Assembly (NCBI GenBank): GCA_018714805.1
Contig: DVMW01000001.1
Coordinates: 1 to 61,032 of the forward strand
Direction of reading: 5' to 3'
Length of the DNA: 61,032 nucleotides
Origin: Candidatus Fimenecus excrementigallinarum
GTDB taxonomy: Bacteria; Bacillota; Clostridia; Oscillospirales; Acutalibacteraceae
The position numbers and the translations under genes are program-made. Of this stretch, positions 8,225-19,100 are shown one piece after another (the first letter of the stretch is position 1; each line of letters opens with the position of its first letter). Under the pieces are notes generated by a model. That model did no database searches and was not told the DNA's origin. It was given only the letters and a program-made list of their open reading frames with translations.

Positions 8225-9139
8225 ATGCGGTACATCGTTATGGATATGGAGTGGAACAACGCCTACTGCAAGCAGCTGGGCGGGTTCTTTAATGAGGTTA
8301 TTGAAATCGGCGCGGTTTGGCTGGACGAGGACCTGACGGAGCGCGGCGAATTTTCCGTGATTATTCATCCCGTCGTCGGCAAGCGCCTGCAAAGCCGCGT
8401 CAAAAACCTGACCCACCTGACGAACGAAGACGTCTCCCGCGGCGTGCCGTTTCGCGAGGCGGTCAAGCGCTTTGCGGCCTGGCTCGGGGAGGAGGAAAAC
8501 ACCTTCCTGACCTGGGGGGACGGCGACGTGCGCACGCTCATCAAAAACTGCGAGTTTTTCCTGAATGCGCCGCAGCTGACGTTCATGGACAATTACGCCG
8601 ATTTGCAAAGCTATTGCCAGGGCTTTACGGATGCGGCGGGCAGCGGCCAGCAGCTCGGGCTTTCGGCGGCGGCCGAAAAGCTCGGCGTGGACCCGGACGC
8701 CTTTCCGCACCACCGCGCGCTCGACGACAGCCGCCTGGCGGCCGTGTGCCTGCGCAGGACCTTCGACCGGGACAAGCTTTCCGGCTTTGTGCGCAAGTGC
8801 GACGATTCGTTTTACGAGCGCCTGCGCTTTAAGCCGTATTACATCACCGACCTGCACAGCCCGCTTGTGGACCCGGCGCTGTTCCAATGCGTCTGCGACC
8901 GCTGCGGCGGCCGGCTCAAAAAGGTTAAGAAGTGGAAGTTTAACAACACCGCCTTCCGCGCGGAATTTTACTGTAAGCGCTGCGACCGCCGCCTGCGGTT
9001 TTCCGTGCGGTACCGGCAGCTTTACGACCGTCTGGACGTGCGCAAGACCTGCGCGGAGATTGTGCCCAAGCCGCCGGAAGAAGCGGCGGAAACGCCCGCC
9101 GTGGAAAACCCGGCGTCCAAACAGAAAAGCGAAGCGTGA
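8225..9139 (+). CDS. DEDDh 3'-5' exonuclease (RNase T / DnaQ-like) with C-terminal zinc ribbon
   Basis: 304 residues. The N-terminal 180 form an exonuclease domain of the DnaQ/KapD type with Asp7 and Glu9 (VMDMEWN), an Asp in TWGDGD (about 99) and the H-x-A-x2-D motif HRALDD (His163, Asp168). All four metal/catalytic positions are present, so it should be active. Residues 222-253 carry two CxxC knuckles (CDRC and CKRC), a likely zinc ribbon for nucleic acid binding, then a polar tail. It is a stand-alone plus-strand gene between minus-strand operons, ending in its own terminator. Whether RNA or DNA is the substrate cannot be told. Confidence 0.82.
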   Translation: MRYIVMDMEWNNAYCKQLGGFFNEVIEIGAVWLDEDLTERGEFSVIIHPVVGKRLQSRVKNLTHLTNEDVSRGVPFREAVKRFAAWLGEEENTFLTWGDGDVRTLIKNCEFFLNAPQLTFMDNYADLQSYCQGFTDAAGSGQQLGLSAAAEKLGVDPDAFPHHRALDDSRLAAVCLRRTFDRDKLSGFVRKCDDSFYERLRFKPYYITDLHSPLVDPALFQCVCDRCGGRLKKVKKWKFNNTAFRAEFYCKRCDRRLRFSVRYRQLYDRLDVRKTCAEIVPKPPEEAAETPAVENPASKQKSEA

Positions 9140-9159
9140 ATCGAACGCTTCGCTTTTTT
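9129..9159 (+). terminator. Intrinsic terminator of the exonuclease gene
   Basis: A 9-base-pair stem (9129-9137 with 9145-9153, loop of 7) is followed by six T. The left arm overlaps the last codons and the stop. Confidence 0.85.
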
Positions 9160-9203
9160 GCAGATAAAATCGGAGGGATAATCGGCAAGGGACCGGCAAA
9201 ACA

Positions 9204-9230
9204 ATACCGCCCGAACGAATCGGGCGGTAT
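9204..9230 (-). terminator. Intrinsic terminator of serC-serA
   Basis: A perfect 11-base-pair stem (9204-9214 with 9220-9230, loop of 5) lies 18 bases beyond the serA stop. On the minus strand it is followed by TGTTTTG; on the plus strand by TTTTAAAA, so it may work both ways. Confidence 0.75.
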
Positions 9231-9247
9231 TTTAAAAAAGCAGGTTG

Positions 9248-10408
9248 TCAAATGACCCGTACGCGCACGATTTCCTCGACCGCGCTGATGGCTTCAATGG
9301 CTTCGGCGGAAACGTCCGCGTCGGTGTCAAGCATCGTGTAGGCGTATTCGCCGCGGGACTTGTTGACCATGTTGTCGATGTTGATGTTTTCCTCGGCAAC
9401 GGTCGACGTAATCTTGCTGATAACGTTCGGGACGTTTTTGTGGATAATCGTAATGCGCGCGCGGCCGGTGCGCGGTACGTTTACGTCGGGAAGGTTCACG
9501 GAATGCGTGATGTTGCCGTTCTCTAAGAAATCTCGGATTTCATCCACGGCCATGACCGCGCAGTTCTCCTCGGATTCCGGGGTGGACGCGCCAAGGTGCG
9601 GCAGCACAAGCACGCCGGGGACGTCCAGCAGCTCCTCCGAGCCGAAGTCGGTCGCATAAGCCGCAATCTTGCCGCTCGAAAGCGCATCGACGACGTCCGC
9701 CGTGTTGACCAAGTCCCCGCGCGCAAAGTTCATGATGCGCACGTTGTCCTTCATGGCGGCAATGCTGTCCTTGTTGACCATTTCCTTGGTGTCGGGCGTC
9801 AGCGGGACGTGCAGGGTGATGTAGTCGCAGTTTGCGTAAATCTCATCGAGCGTTGCGGAATGGTGCACCCCGCGCGACAGCGCCCAGGCGGCGTCGACGG
9901 AAAGGAAGGGGTCGTAGCCGTAAACGGTCATGCCCAGCGCCTTGGCCGCGTTCGCCACCAGCACGCCGATGGCGCCGAGCCCCACAACGCCGAGCGCCTT
10001 GCCCTTCAGCTCGGGGCCCGCAAAGGCGGATTTGCCCTTTTCCACGGCCTTGGACATTTCCGCGCCCGTGCCCTTTAAGGTCTTGACCCAGTCGATGGCG
10101 GCGGGAATTTTGCGGGAGGAAAGCAGCATTGCGCACAGCACCAGCTCTTTCACGGCGTTCGCATTTGCGCCCGGCGTGTTAAACACGACGATGCCGTTTT
10201 CGCTGCAGCGGTCAATCGGGATGTTGTTGACGCCCGCGCCCGCGCGCGCAATGGCCTTGAGACTTTCGGGCAGCTCCATGTCGTGCATGGAGGCCGAACG
10301 GACGAGCACCGCGTCGGGGGCGGTCTCCTCGCCGGAGCAGACGTAGCTGTCCGGGAAGTTCTGCAGCCCCTTTTGCGAAATTTTATTTAAGGTTAAGATA
10401 CGATACAT
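9248..10408 (-). CDS. serA: D-3-phosphoglycerate dehydrogenase (short, ACT-domain type)
   Basis: First step of serine synthesis: oxidises 3-phosphoglycerate to 3-phosphohydroxypyruvate with NAD. 386 residues. Substrate domain (VLVRSASMHD, AGAGVNNIPID), Rossmann domain (KALGVVGLGAIGVLVAN), catalytic segments FARGDLVNT and PHLGASTPESEE, and a C-terminal ACT domain (ITIIHKNVPNVISKITS) that often senses serine. The length matches the short Firmicutes form without the extra allosteric domain. It starts 12 bases after serC and ends before a strong terminator. Confidence 0.94.
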   Translation of the reverse strand: MYRILTLNKISQKGLQNFPDSYVCSGEETAPDAVLVRSASMHDMELPESLKAIARAGAGVNNIPIDRCSENGIVVFNTPGANANAVKELVLCAMLLSSRKIPAAIDWVKTLKGTGAEMSKAVEKGKSAFAGPELKGKALGVVGLGAIGVLVANAAKALGMTVYGYDPFLSVDAAWALSRGVHHSATLDEIYANCDYITLHVPLTPDTKEMVNKDSIAAMKDNVRIMNFARGDLVNTADVVDALSSGKIAAYATDFGSEELLDVPGVLVLPHLGASTPESEENCAVMAVDEIRDFLENGNITHSVNLPDVNVPRTGRARITIIHKNVPNVISKITSTVAEENINIDNMVNKSRGEYAYTMLDTDADVSAEAIEAISAVEEIVRVRVI

Positions 10409-10420
10409 ACCGGTTTCTCC

Positions 10421-11503
10421 TTACGCGTTCTCTTTTTCGAATTTCGCCATGAAGTCCACAAGCGCCTGCACGCCTTCATACGGCATGGCGTTGTAGATGG
10501 AGGCGCGCATCCCGCCGACGGTGCGGTGCCCTTTCAGGTTCACAAGCCCGGCCTCGGCCGCTTCCTTGACGAATTTCGCGTTGAGCTCGTCGCTGTCCGT
10601 CACAAACGGGACGTTCATAAGCGAACGGTCCTCCGGCACGACGGTGCCGCGGAACAGCTTGCTGTTGTCCAGATAGTCGTAAAGCAGCTTCGCCTTTTTG
10701 ACGTTGCGCTCCCGCATCGCCTCCAGCCCGCCGTTTTCCTTCAGCCAGTCCAGCACCAGCTTGCAGATATAGATGGTGTAGCAGGGCGGGGTGTTGTACA
10801 GCGAATCGGCGTCCGCGTGCGTCTTGTAATCCAGCATGGTCGGCGTGATGTCGCGCGCGTGGCCGAGCAGGTCCTCGCGGATGATGCAGATGGTAAGGCC
10901 CGCGGGCGCAACGTTTTTCTGCGCGCCGCCGTACAGCATGCCGAACTTGGAAACATCCAGCGGCTCTGAAAGGAAGCACGAGGAAATGTCCGCGATAAGC
11001 GGCACCTTGCCCGTGTCGGGCAGCTCGTGGTAGACTGTGCCGTAGATGGTATTGTTCATGCAGATGTAGAAATAGTCCGCATCCGGCGTGAAGGCGGCCT
11101 TGTCAAGCTTCGGGATATACGAGAACGTCTTGTCGGCGGAGGAGGCGACGATGTTTACCTCGCCGTACTTTTTCGCTTCCGCCGCGGCTTTTTTCGCCCA
11201 TTGGCCGGTGACGACGTAATCCGCCTTGCCGCTGCCGTTCATGAAGTTGAGCGGAATGGCGGCAAACTGCGTCGAAGCGCCGCCCTGCAAAAACAGGACC
11301 TTGTAGTTGTCGGGGATGCGCATAAGCTCGCGAAGCGAAGCTTCCGCGCTCTTGATTATCTCGTCAAACACCTTGGAGCGATGGCTCATTTCCATCACGG
11401 ACTGGCCGCAGCCGTGGTAATCAAGCATTTCCGCCGCAGCGGTTTTGAGGACTTCCTCCGGCAGCATGGACGGGCCGGCGGAGAAATTGTACACTCTGGA
11501 CAT
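10421..11503 (-). CDS. serC: Phosphoserine aminotransferase
   Basis: PLP enzyme that makes phosphoserine from phosphohydroxypyruvate and glutamate; cytoplasmic. 360 residues starting MSRVYNFSAGPSMLP, the standard SerC N-terminus. The PLP lysine lies in GGAQKNVAPAG and the phosphate-binding segment is FLQGGASTQFAAIP. The ATG at 11503 is preceded by GGGAGG; the frame is open to 11569 but the upstream part overlaps the promoter. First gene of the serC-serA operon. Confidence 0.95.
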   Translation of the reverse strand: MSRVYNFSAGPSMLPEEVLKTAAAEMLDYHGCGQSVMEMSHRSKVFDEIIKSAEASLRELMRIPDNYKVLFLQGGASTQFAAIPLNFMNGSGKADYVVTGQWAKKAAAEAKKYGEVNIVASSADKTFSYIPKLDKAAFTPDADYFYICMNNTIYGTVYHELPDTGKVPLIADISSCFLSEPLDVSKFGMLYGGAQKNVAPAGLTICIIREDLLGHARDITPTMLDYKTHADADSLYNTPPCYTIYICKLVLDWLKENGGLEAMRERNVKKAKLLYDYLDNSKLFRGTVVPEDRSLMNVPFVTDSDELNAKFVKEAAEAGLVNLKGHRTVGGMRASIYNAMPYEGVQALVDFMAKFEKENA

Positions 11504-11539
11504 GGTAATGACCTCCCGGTATTTTTTGCCTTGGTTGCC

Positions 11540-11569
11540 ATTATAGCAAAGGCGGGAAAGAAAAGTCAA
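11540..11569 (-). promoter_or_regulatory. Promoter of serC-serA
   Basis: Minus strand TTGACT (11569-11564), 18-base spacer, TATAAT (11545-11540). The leader is short, about 30 bases, and no T-box or other riboswitch fits in it. Confidence 0.75.
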
Positions 11570-11701
11570 TAAATTGACAAAAGATTAACAATAAATTTTG
11601 TAAAATTTCTGTAAAATTCAAAAAGTTGTTCGAAAAATTAACAAAATCACGCGCGGATTTGGAGACGCCGACGATATTTTGCAGCTTTCGGCAGGTTTCG
11701 G

Positions 11702-11730
11702 TTGCAGGAAATCAAAAAATACAGTATAAT
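11702..11730 (+). promoter_or_regulatory. Promoter of lon
   Basis: TTGCAG (11702-11707), 17-base spacer, TATAAT (11725-11730). The AT-rich divergent region between serC and lon (11504-11788) holds this and the serC promoter. No CIRCE or CtsR-type repeat was recognised. Confidence 0.75.
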
Positions 11731-11788
11731 ATAGGCTCAAACCGTATACTGCGGTGGTTTGACTCTTTTGTTTTTCGGAGTGAATACG

Positions 11789-14239
11789 ATGAACCCTATT
11801 ACGCGAGAAGAATTTTCCCTGCCCGCCGTCGCGCTGCGCGGGCTTGTGGTCTTCCCCGATATGACGCTGCATTTCGACGTCGGCCGCAAGCAGTCCATTG
11901 CCGCGGTCAAGCACGCCATGCTCACCAAGCAGGACCTGTTTTTAGTGGCGCAGACCGACCTTTCGGAAAAGCTGCAGGACGACAGCGGGCTATATAAGAT
12001 TGGCGTGGTCTGCGAGGTCAAGCAGGTTGCGCGCCTTCCCTCCGGCGACTTTTACCGCGTCATTGCCGAAGGGCGTTTCCGCGCACGGCTTTTGGAGCTG
12101 TCGGCCATGAAGCCGCACCTTATCGCGCGTCTGCGCCCGCTCGCCGACCGGGACCCGCGCACCGCGTCCCCTGCGGAGACCGAAGCGCTTGTGCGCTATG
12201 CCAAGACCCTGTTTGAAGAGTATGCCATGCTGCACCAGAAGCTGCCCGGCAACCTTTTGCCCGCGGTAATGCGTATGCGTTCGCCCGGCAAGCTCGCCGA
12301 CTGCATTGCGGGCAACCTGCCGCTGCCGTTCGCCGACAAGCAGAGTATCCTTGAGGAGCTGCAGGTGCAGCGCCGGCTCGAAAAGCTTTGCGTGGTGCTC
12401 GTGCGCGAGATTGAGATGCTCGAGGCCATGGAGGAAATCGACGAGCGCGTGCAGGAGCAGATTGACGAGAACCAGCGCGAATATTACCTGCGCGAGCAGA
12501 TGAAGGTGATTGCCGAAGAGCTCGGCGACGCGGAATCCGCCGCCGGGGAGGCGGAAAAATACCGCGCGCGCATTTTGAAGCTGCATCTGGAAAAGGACAG
12601 CGAGGAAAAGCTTTTGCAGGAGTGCGACCGTCTTGCGCGCACGCAGCCGACAAGCCCCGAAAGCGCGGTTTCCCGCTCGTATCTCGACGCGGTGCTCGCG
12701 CTGCCCTGGGGGCAGTATACCCGTGAAAATCTGAGCCTTGACCGTGCGCGGAAAATTTTGGACCGCGACCACTACGGCCTTACGCGCGTCAAGGAGCGCA
12801 TTCTGGAATTCCTGGCGGTCCGCAGCCTTGCCGGCAGCCATGTGAAGGGGCAGATTATCTGTCTTGCCGGGCCCCCCGGCGTCGGCAAAACCTCGATTGC
12901 CCGGTCGTTGGCGCACGCGATGAACCGAAAATACGAACGCATTTCCCTGGGCGGCGTGAACGACGAATCCGAGATTCGCGGTCACCGCAAGACCTACATC
13001 GGTTCCATGCCCGGCAGCATCGTAGCGGCGCTGACGCGCGCCAAAACGTCGAACCCGCTGATTTTGCTCGACGAAATCGACAAGCTCTCGCGCGACTACA
13101 AGGGCGACCCGGCGTCCGCGCTGCTCGAAGCGCTCGACCCGGAGCAGAACAACGCCTTCCGGGACCATTATATTGAAATCCCCATTGATTTGAGCCGCGT
13201 GCTGTTCATTACGACGGCAAACGACACATCGACAATCCCCGCGCCGCTGTACGACCGCATGGAGGTTATCGAGCTGTACAGCTACACGGCCGAGGAAAAA
13301 TTCCAGATTGCAAAACGGCACCTTGTGCGCAAGCAGCTTGCCGAAAACGGGCTGACGGCAAAGCAGCTGCGCATTTCGGACGACGCGCTGCGCCTGATGA
13401 TTGACGGCTACACGCGCGAAGCCGGCGTGCGCGAGCTCGAACGCACCATTGCGAAAGTCATGCGCAAGGCGGCGCTTGAAATCGTCGGCGGGCGCACGGA
13501 AAAGCTGTCGGTGCGCGCCAAGGACCTGGAAGGCCTGCTCGGCCCGCGGAAATTCAAGCCGGACGACCTTGCGGCGGCGGACGCCGTCGGCGTGGTGAAC
13601 GGCCTTGCGTGGACGTCTGTCGGCGGTGAGCTGTTAAAGGTCGAGGCCGCCGTAATGGAGGGTACGGGCAAGCTGGAGCTGACCGGCTCTTTGGGCGACG
13701 TGATGAAAGAATCCGCGCGTGCGGCGTGCAGCTATATCCGCTGCCATGCGGCGCGGTGGGAGATTGACCCCGATTTTTACAAAACGAAGGATATCCACAT
13801 CCATTTCCCCGAAGGCGCCGTTCCTAAGGACGGACCCTCCGCCGGCATCGCCGTGACGACGGCGGTCGTCTCGGCTTTAAGCGGCCGCGCCGTGCGCGCC
13901 GATGTCGCCATGACGGGCGAAATTACGCTGACCGGGCGCGTGCTGCCCATTGGCGGGCTGCGGGAAAAAACAATGGCGGCTTACAAATCGGGCGTTAAGA
14001 CCGTGCTGATTCCGCAGGCGAATCTGCCGGACCTTGCCGAAATTGACCGGACGGTTGCCGACGCGCTCGAATTTGTCCCGGTCACAGAGGTGTCCGAGGT
14101 GCTGACCCGCGCGCTTGCGGCGGACACGCGGCAGCCGGAACAAGAGAATGCGCCGCTTGTGCCGGAGCTCTCGCCGAAGCGCAAGGTCCTGCCGCCGCCT
14201 GCGCGCAGACGCTCGGAAAGGGGAGAGGAGCTTTCATGA
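11789..14239 (+). CDS. lon: ATP-dependent protease Lon (LonA)
   Basis: Cytoplasmic AAA+ serine protease that degrades misfolded and regulatory proteins. 816 residues: N-terminal substrate domain ([15 protein letters not shown]), coiled linker, Walker [10 protein letters not shown] at about 362-369, Walker B LILLDEID, and a C-terminal protease domain with the Ser-Lys dyad Ser684 (DGPSAGIAV) and Lys737 (SGVKTVLIP). A basic, Pro-rich tail of about 30 residues follows. The start at 11789 has CGGAG 8 to 9 bases upstream; an ATG at 11759 lacks a ribosome site. Its end overlaps ysxC by 4 bases, the lon-ysxC order usual in Firmicutes. Confidence 0.97.
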   Translation: MNPITREEFSLPAVALRGLVVFPDMTLHFDVGRKQSIAAVKHAMLTKQDLFLVAQTDLSEKLQDDSGLYKIGVVCEVKQVARLPSGDFYRVIAEGRFRARLLELSAMKPHLIARLRPLADRDPRTASPAETEALVRYAKTLFEEYAMLHQKLPGNLLPAVMRMRSPGKLADCIAGNLPLPFADKQSILEELQVQRRLEKLCVVLVREIEMLEAMEEIDERVQEQIDENQREYYLREQMKVIAEELGDAESAAGEAEKYRARILKLHLEKDSEEKLLQECDRLARTQPTSPESAVSRSYLDAVLALPWGQYTRENLSLDRARKILDRDHYGLTRVKERILEFLAVRSLAGSHVKGQIICLAGPPGVGKTSIARSLAHAMNRKYERISLGGVNDESEIRGHRKTYIGSMPGSIVAALTRAKTSNPLILLDEIDKLSRDYKGDPASALLEALDPEQNNAFRDHYIEIPIDLSRVLFITTANDTSTIPAPLYDRMEVIELYSYTAEEKFQIAKRHLVRKQLAENGLTAKQLRISDDALRLMIDGYTREAGVRELERTIAKVMRKAALEIVGGRTEKLSVRAKDLEGLLGPRKFKPDDLAAADAVGVVNGLAWTSVGGELLKVEAAVMEGTGKLELTGSLGDVMKESARAACSYIRCHAARWEIDPDFYKTKDIHIHFPEGAVPKDGPSAGIAVTTAVVSALSGRAVRADVAMTGEITLTGRVLPIGGLREKTMAAYKSGVKTVLIPQANLPDLAEIDRTVADALEFVPVTEVSEVLTRALAADTRQPEQENAPLVPELSPKRKVLPPPARRRSERGEELS

Positions 14240-14820
14240 ATTTCCGTACCGCGGAATTTGAGGCCGCCTACGGCACGACGGCGCAGCTGCCGCGCTCTGC
14301 CTGCCCCGAAATTGCGTTTTCCGGCCGTTCCAACGTCGGCAAATCGTCGCTGCTCAACCGCCTTTGTGCCCGAAAGGCCTTGGCGCGCGTCAGCGCAAAG
14401 CCCGGCAAGACCGTAACCGTGAACTTTTTTAGCGCCGGCGGCGTGCGCCTTGTCGACCTGCCCGGCTACGGCTACGCCCAGGTGTCAAAAGCCGAAAAAC
14501 GCCGCTGGGCGGAGCTTTTGGAGGGCTATTTTCAGTCCGGGCGCGACATCCGGCTGGTTGTGCAGCTTCTGGATATGCGCCACGCGCCGTCCGCCGATGA
14601 TGAGACGATGCTCGATTTCCTGCGGCGGACCGGCCTCCCGTTTGTCGTTGTGCTTACAAAAAGCGATAAGCTCAACAAAACCGAATATGCCGAGCGGCTG
14701 GCGGCGTTCCAAGCCTATTTTGCGGAACGGCAGCCGCTGGCGATTCTGCCGTTTTCCGCGCTGCGCGGGGAGGGCGTCGAAGCGCTTGTACGGTGTATAG
14801 AGAAGCAATTGGAGCAATAG
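14236..14820 (+). CDS. ysxC: Ribosome biogenesis GTPase YsxC/EngB
   Basis: GTPase needed for assembly of the large ribosomal subunit. 194 residues with G1 GRSNVGKSSLLN, G3 DLPGYGYA and G4 TKSDK, and the family motif KPGKTVTVNFF. It begins within the lon stop (ATGA), so the two are translationally coupled. Confidence 0.96.
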   Translation: MNFRTAEFEAAYGTTAQLPRSACPEIAFSGRSNVGKSSLLNRLCARKALARVSAKPGKTVTVNFFSAGGVRLVDLPGYGYAQVSKAEKRRWAELLEGYFQSGRDIRLVVQLLDMRHAPSADDETMLDFLRRTGLPFVVVLTKSDKLNKTEYAERLAAFQAYFAERQPLAILPFSALRGEGVEALVRCIEKQLEQ

Positions 14821-14834
14821 CTTTGGAGGAGAAT

Positions 14835-16115
14835 ATGCAGAAAAAACCGTTTGCAACAAAAGAAAAGCTGGAGGAAATTGCGGCGAAGTACCCGACGCCG
14901 TTCCACCTGTACGACGAGGCGGGCATCCGCAAAAACGCGCAGGCGCTTAAAAGTGCGTTCGCCTGGAACAAGGGCTTCAAGGAATATTTTGCCGTCAAGG
15001 CGACGCCGAACCCGTTTCTCATTGACATTTTGCGTGAATACGGCTGCGGGTGTGACTGCTCCTCCAAAACGGAGCTGATGCTTTCGAAGGCGCTCGGCGT
15101 GACGGGGACGGACGTCATGTTTTCGTCGAACGACACGCCCGCCGAGGAGTTCCGCTACGCCGCCGACATGGGCGCGATTATCAACCTCGACGACATTTCG
15201 CACATCGAGACCCTCGAAACCGCGCTGGACGGCCGCCTGCCGGAGCTTGTCTGCTGCCGCTACAATCCCGGCGGGCAGTTCAAGATTACGACGGACATCA
15301 TGGACAACCCCGGCGAAGCGAAATACGGGATGACGACCGAACAGATTTTCGAAGCGTTCCGCATTCTGAAGGCCAAGGGCGTAAAGCGGTTCGGCCTGCA
15401 CGCCTTCTTGGCGAGCAATACCGTTACAAACGCCTATTATCCCGTGCTCGCCGGCGTGTTGTTTGACCTTGCCGTCCGCCTTAAGCAGGAGACGGGCGCC
15501 GAGATTCGCTTTGTCAACCTGTCCGGCGGCGTCGGCATTCCCTACCGCCCCGACCAGGAGCCGAACGATATCGCGGAAATCGGCCGCGGCGTCCGGGAGG
15601 TGTACGAGCGCGTGCTTGTGCCGGCCGGCATGGGCGACGTTGCCATCTACACGGAGCTCGGCCGGTTCATGATGGGACCGTACGGGGCGCTGGTGACGCG
15701 CGCTATCCACGAAAAGCATACCTATAAAGAGTATATCGGCGTCGACGCGTGCGCCGCCAACCTCATGCGCCCCGCCATGTACGGCGCTTACCACCATATC
15801 ACCGTCATGGGCAAGGAGGACGCGCCGGCGGACCATACCTACGACGTGACCGGCTCGCTTTGCGAGAACAACGACAAATTCGCCGTGGACCGCCGCCTGC
15901 CGAAAATTGACATCGGGGATTTGCTGTTTATTCACGACGCGGGCGCGCACGGCTTTTCCATGGGGTATAATTATAACGGCAAGCTGCGCTCGGCGGAAAT
16001 CCTGCTGCAGCCCGACGGGCGCTTCCGGATGATTCGCCGCGCGGAAACGCCGAAGGATTATTTTGCGACGTTTGACTGTTTCCCCGAATTTTACGATAAG
16101 GTTTTAAACGCCTGA
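14835..16115 (+). CDS. lysA: Diaminopimelate decarboxylase-like PLP enzyme
   Basis: Final step of lysine synthesis (meso-diaminopimelate to lysine). 426 residues: an alanine-racemase-like barrel with the PLP lysine in EYFAVKATPNP, the glycine loop LSGGVGIPY, and a C-terminal beta domain with SLCENNDKFA. Two motifs differ from classical LysA: TELGRF where EPGR is usual, and SLCENND where GPLCES-D is usual. Versions like this occur widely in anaerobes and are annotated as diaminopimelate decarboxylase; a related amino acid decarboxylase is a less likely alternative. The ATG at 14835 has GGAGGA 4 to 5 bases upstream. Confidence 0.85.
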   Translation: MQKKPFATKEKLEEIAAKYPTPFHLYDEAGIRKNAQALKSAFAWNKGFKEYFAVKATPNPFLIDILREYGCGCDCSSKTELMLSKALGVTGTDVMFSSNDTPAEEFRYAADMGAIINLDDISHIETLETALDGRLPELVCCRYNPGGQFKITTDIMDNPGEAKYGMTTEQIFEAFRILKAKGVKRFGLHAFLASNTVTNAYYPVLAGVLFDLAVRLKQETGAEIRFVNLSGGVGIPYRPDQEPNDIAEIGRGVREVYERVLVPAGMGDVAIYTELGRFMMGPYGALVTRAIHEKHTYKEYIGVDACAANLMRPAMYGAYHHITVMGKEDAPADHTYDVTGSLCENNDKFAVDRRLPKIDIGDLLFIHDAGAHGFSMGYNYNGKLRSAEILLQPDGRFRMIRRAETPKDYFATFDCFPEFYDKVLNA

Positions 16116-16133
16116 GAGCGGGAGTCGAATCGT

Positions 16134-19100
16134 ATGGCTTTTGCCCACCTGCACCTGCATACCCAGTACAGCCTCCTCGACGGCGCCTGCCGCCTCGGGG
16201 AGCTTTGCGCTGCCGCAAAAGAGCTGGGCATGACGTCCGTTGCCATGACCGACCACGGCAATATGTACGGCGCGGTCGAGTTTTACAAAGCGGCGCACGA
16301 CGCCGGGATTAAGCCCATCCTCGGCTGCGAGGTCTATGTGGCGCCCCGCCGCCTGACCGACAAGGTTCACGGGCCGGATTCGGAGCGCTACCATTTGGTG
16401 CTGCTGTGCGAAAATGAGACGGGGTACAGGAACCTGATTCATATGGTCTCGCGTGCGTGGGTCGACGGGTTTTACGTGCGCCCGCGCGTCGACAAGGAGC
16501 TGCTCGAAGCGCACCACGAAGGGCTCATTGCGCTTTCCGCCTGCCTGGCCGGCGAAATCCCGCGCCTTCTGTCGTCCGGCGATTACGAGGGGGCAAAGCA
16601 GACGGCGCTCTGGTACGACCGGGTGTTCGGCCGCGGGAATTTCTATTTGGAGATGCAGGACCACGGCCTTCCCGAGCAGCAGGCGATTCTGCCGAAGCTC
16701 ATGCAGCTTTCCCGGGAGACCGGGATTCCGACCGTCGCGACGAACGACGTGCATTACATCCGCCCGTCGGACGCCAAAACGCAGAAGGTCCTCATCTGCA
16801 TCCAAACGAACCATACGATTGACGAGGACACGGGTCTGGAATTTTCCACGGACGAGTTTTATTTGAAATCCGAAGCCGAAATGCGCGAGCGGTTCTCCTT
16901 TGCGCCCGAAGCGGTCGACAATACCGCCAAAATCGCCGAGCGCTGCTGTGTGACGTTTGAATTCGGCAAAACGAAGCTGCCGCGCTTTGAGGTCCCGAAC
17001 GGCGAGGACCATTTTTCCTATTTCAAGCGGCAATGCGAGGCTGGCCTGCAGCGCGTCTGCGGCGGCGAGCCGCCGGCGGCATACAACGAGCGCCTGTCGT
17101 ACGAGCTGTCCGTCATCCGGGAGATGGGGTACGTCGACTATTTCCTCATCGTGGCGGATTTTATTGCCTACGCTAAGTCCCGCGGCATCCCCGTGGGCCC
17201 CGGGCGCGGCTCGGGGGCGGGGAGCCTTGCGGCGTACTGCATGGGCATTACGGGCGTCGACCCCATTCGCTACAGCCTGATTTTTGAGCGCTTCCTGAAC
17301 CCGGAGCGCGTGAGTATGCCGGATATCGACGTGGACTTCTGCTACGAGCGCCGCGAGGAGGTCATCGACTACGTCATACGCAAATACGGCGCGGACCATG
17401 TCGCCCAGATAGTGACCTTCGGGACGATGGCGGCGCGCGCGGCGGTGCGCGACGTCGGCCGTGCGCTCGGCATTCCCTATGCGACCGTCGACGGCGTTTC
17501 CAAGCAGATTCCGCATGAGCTGGGCATTACGATTGACAAGGCGCTGCAAAAAAATCCGGAGCTGCGCGGGATGTACGACCGCGACGAAAAAATCCGCGAG
17601 CTGCTGGATACGGCCAAGCGCGTCGAGGGAATGCCGCGCCACGCCTCGACCCATGCGGCCGGCGTGGTCATTACGGACCGGCCGGTCAGCGAATACGTCC
17701 CGCTTGCGCGAAACGACGAGGCGGTCGTCACGCAGTTTACCATGACGGCCATTGAGGAACTCGGCCTTTTGAAAATGGACTTTCTGGGGCTGCGCACGCT
17801 GACGGTTATCCATGACGCCGAGCAGATGATTCGGGAAAAAGAACCGGATTTTGATATAGAAAAAATACCGCTGACCGATGACGCGACCTACCGTATGTTT
17901 TCCAAAGGACAGACGCTCGGCGTGTTCCAATGCGAATCCGCGGGGCTGCGCAGCGTGTTGACGCGCCTGCGCCCGCAGAGTCTGGAGGATATCATCGCGG
18001 TCATCTCCCTGTATCGTCCCGGCCCGATGGATTCCATCGACGACTATATCGCGAACCGCCACGACCCGCAGCGCATCCGCTATAAGACGCCGCTGCTCAA
18101 GCCCATTTTGGACGTTACCTACGGGTGCCTTATCTACCAGGAGCAGGTCATGGAGGTGTTCCGCTCGCTTGCGGGCTATTCCTTCGGGCGCGCGGACATC
18201 GTGCGCCGCGCCATGTCCAAAAAGAAGCATAAGGTCATGGAGGAGGAGCGGCACAACTTTATTTACGGCTTAAAAAATGCGGACGGCTCGACGGCCTGCT
18301 GCGGCTGCATCGCCAACGGGATTGACGAACGCACGGCAAACAGCATTTTTGACGATATGTCCTCCTTTGCGTCGTATGCATTTAACAAATCCCACTCTAC
18401 CGCGTATGCAATCGTCGCTTACCGCACAGCCTATTTAAAGTGCCACTACCCGGGCGAATTTATGGCGGCGCTTTTGACGAGCATTTTGGACGATGCGGAC
18501 AAGATTGCCCTGTATATCGGCGACTGCCTGCGCCTGGGGCTTCGGACCCTGCCGCCGGACGTCAACCGCAGCGCCCATGCCTTTACCCCCGAGGGGCGCG
18601 GCATCCGCTTTGGGCTTCTGGCCATTAAAAATCTCGGGAAGGGCTTCATCGCTTCCATTTTGGAGGAGCGTGCAAACAACGGCCCGTTCACGGAATTTTA
18701 CGATTTCTGCAAACGGCTGTACGGCAAGGAATTCAACAAGCGCGCGGTCGAGGGCCTTATCAAGAGCGGTGCGCTCGACGGCCTGGACTTAAACCGGCGG
18801 GAAATGCTGCAAAACCTGCCGGCGGTGACGGCGTCTATTGAAGCGGAGAACCGCCGGAACCTGGAAGGGCAGCTCGACCTGTTTTCCATCGGGCAGGCGC
18901 ACCCCGTTTCCCATGCGCCGGAGTATGTCCGCTGCGCGGAATTCCCGCAGCAGGAGCTTTTGCAAATGGAAAAGGAGACGACCGGCCTGTATCTTTCCGG
19001 CCACCCAATGGCGGCTTACGCCGACCGCGCCGGGCAGCTCGGCGCGGCATCGGTGGCGGAGCTTCTGGAGGCGGGGGAGGAGCCCGGCGCGAAATACCGC

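Noticed and set aside
8120-9199. Upstream extension of the first half-transporter frame opposite the exonuclease gene
   Set aside because: The extension is antisense to a gene with intact catalytic residues and lacks any TSUP or other motif.
11504-11788. Heat-shock operator (CIRCE or CtsR box) before lon
   Set aside because: Neither the CIRCE palindrome nor the CtsR heptad direct repeat could be found.
11990-13321. 443-residue minus-strand frame opposite lon
   Set aside because: Antisense shadow; lon has all expected motifs.
16104-18254. 716-residue minus-strand frame opposite dnaE
   Set aside because: Antisense shadow, His/Arg-rich with no domain.
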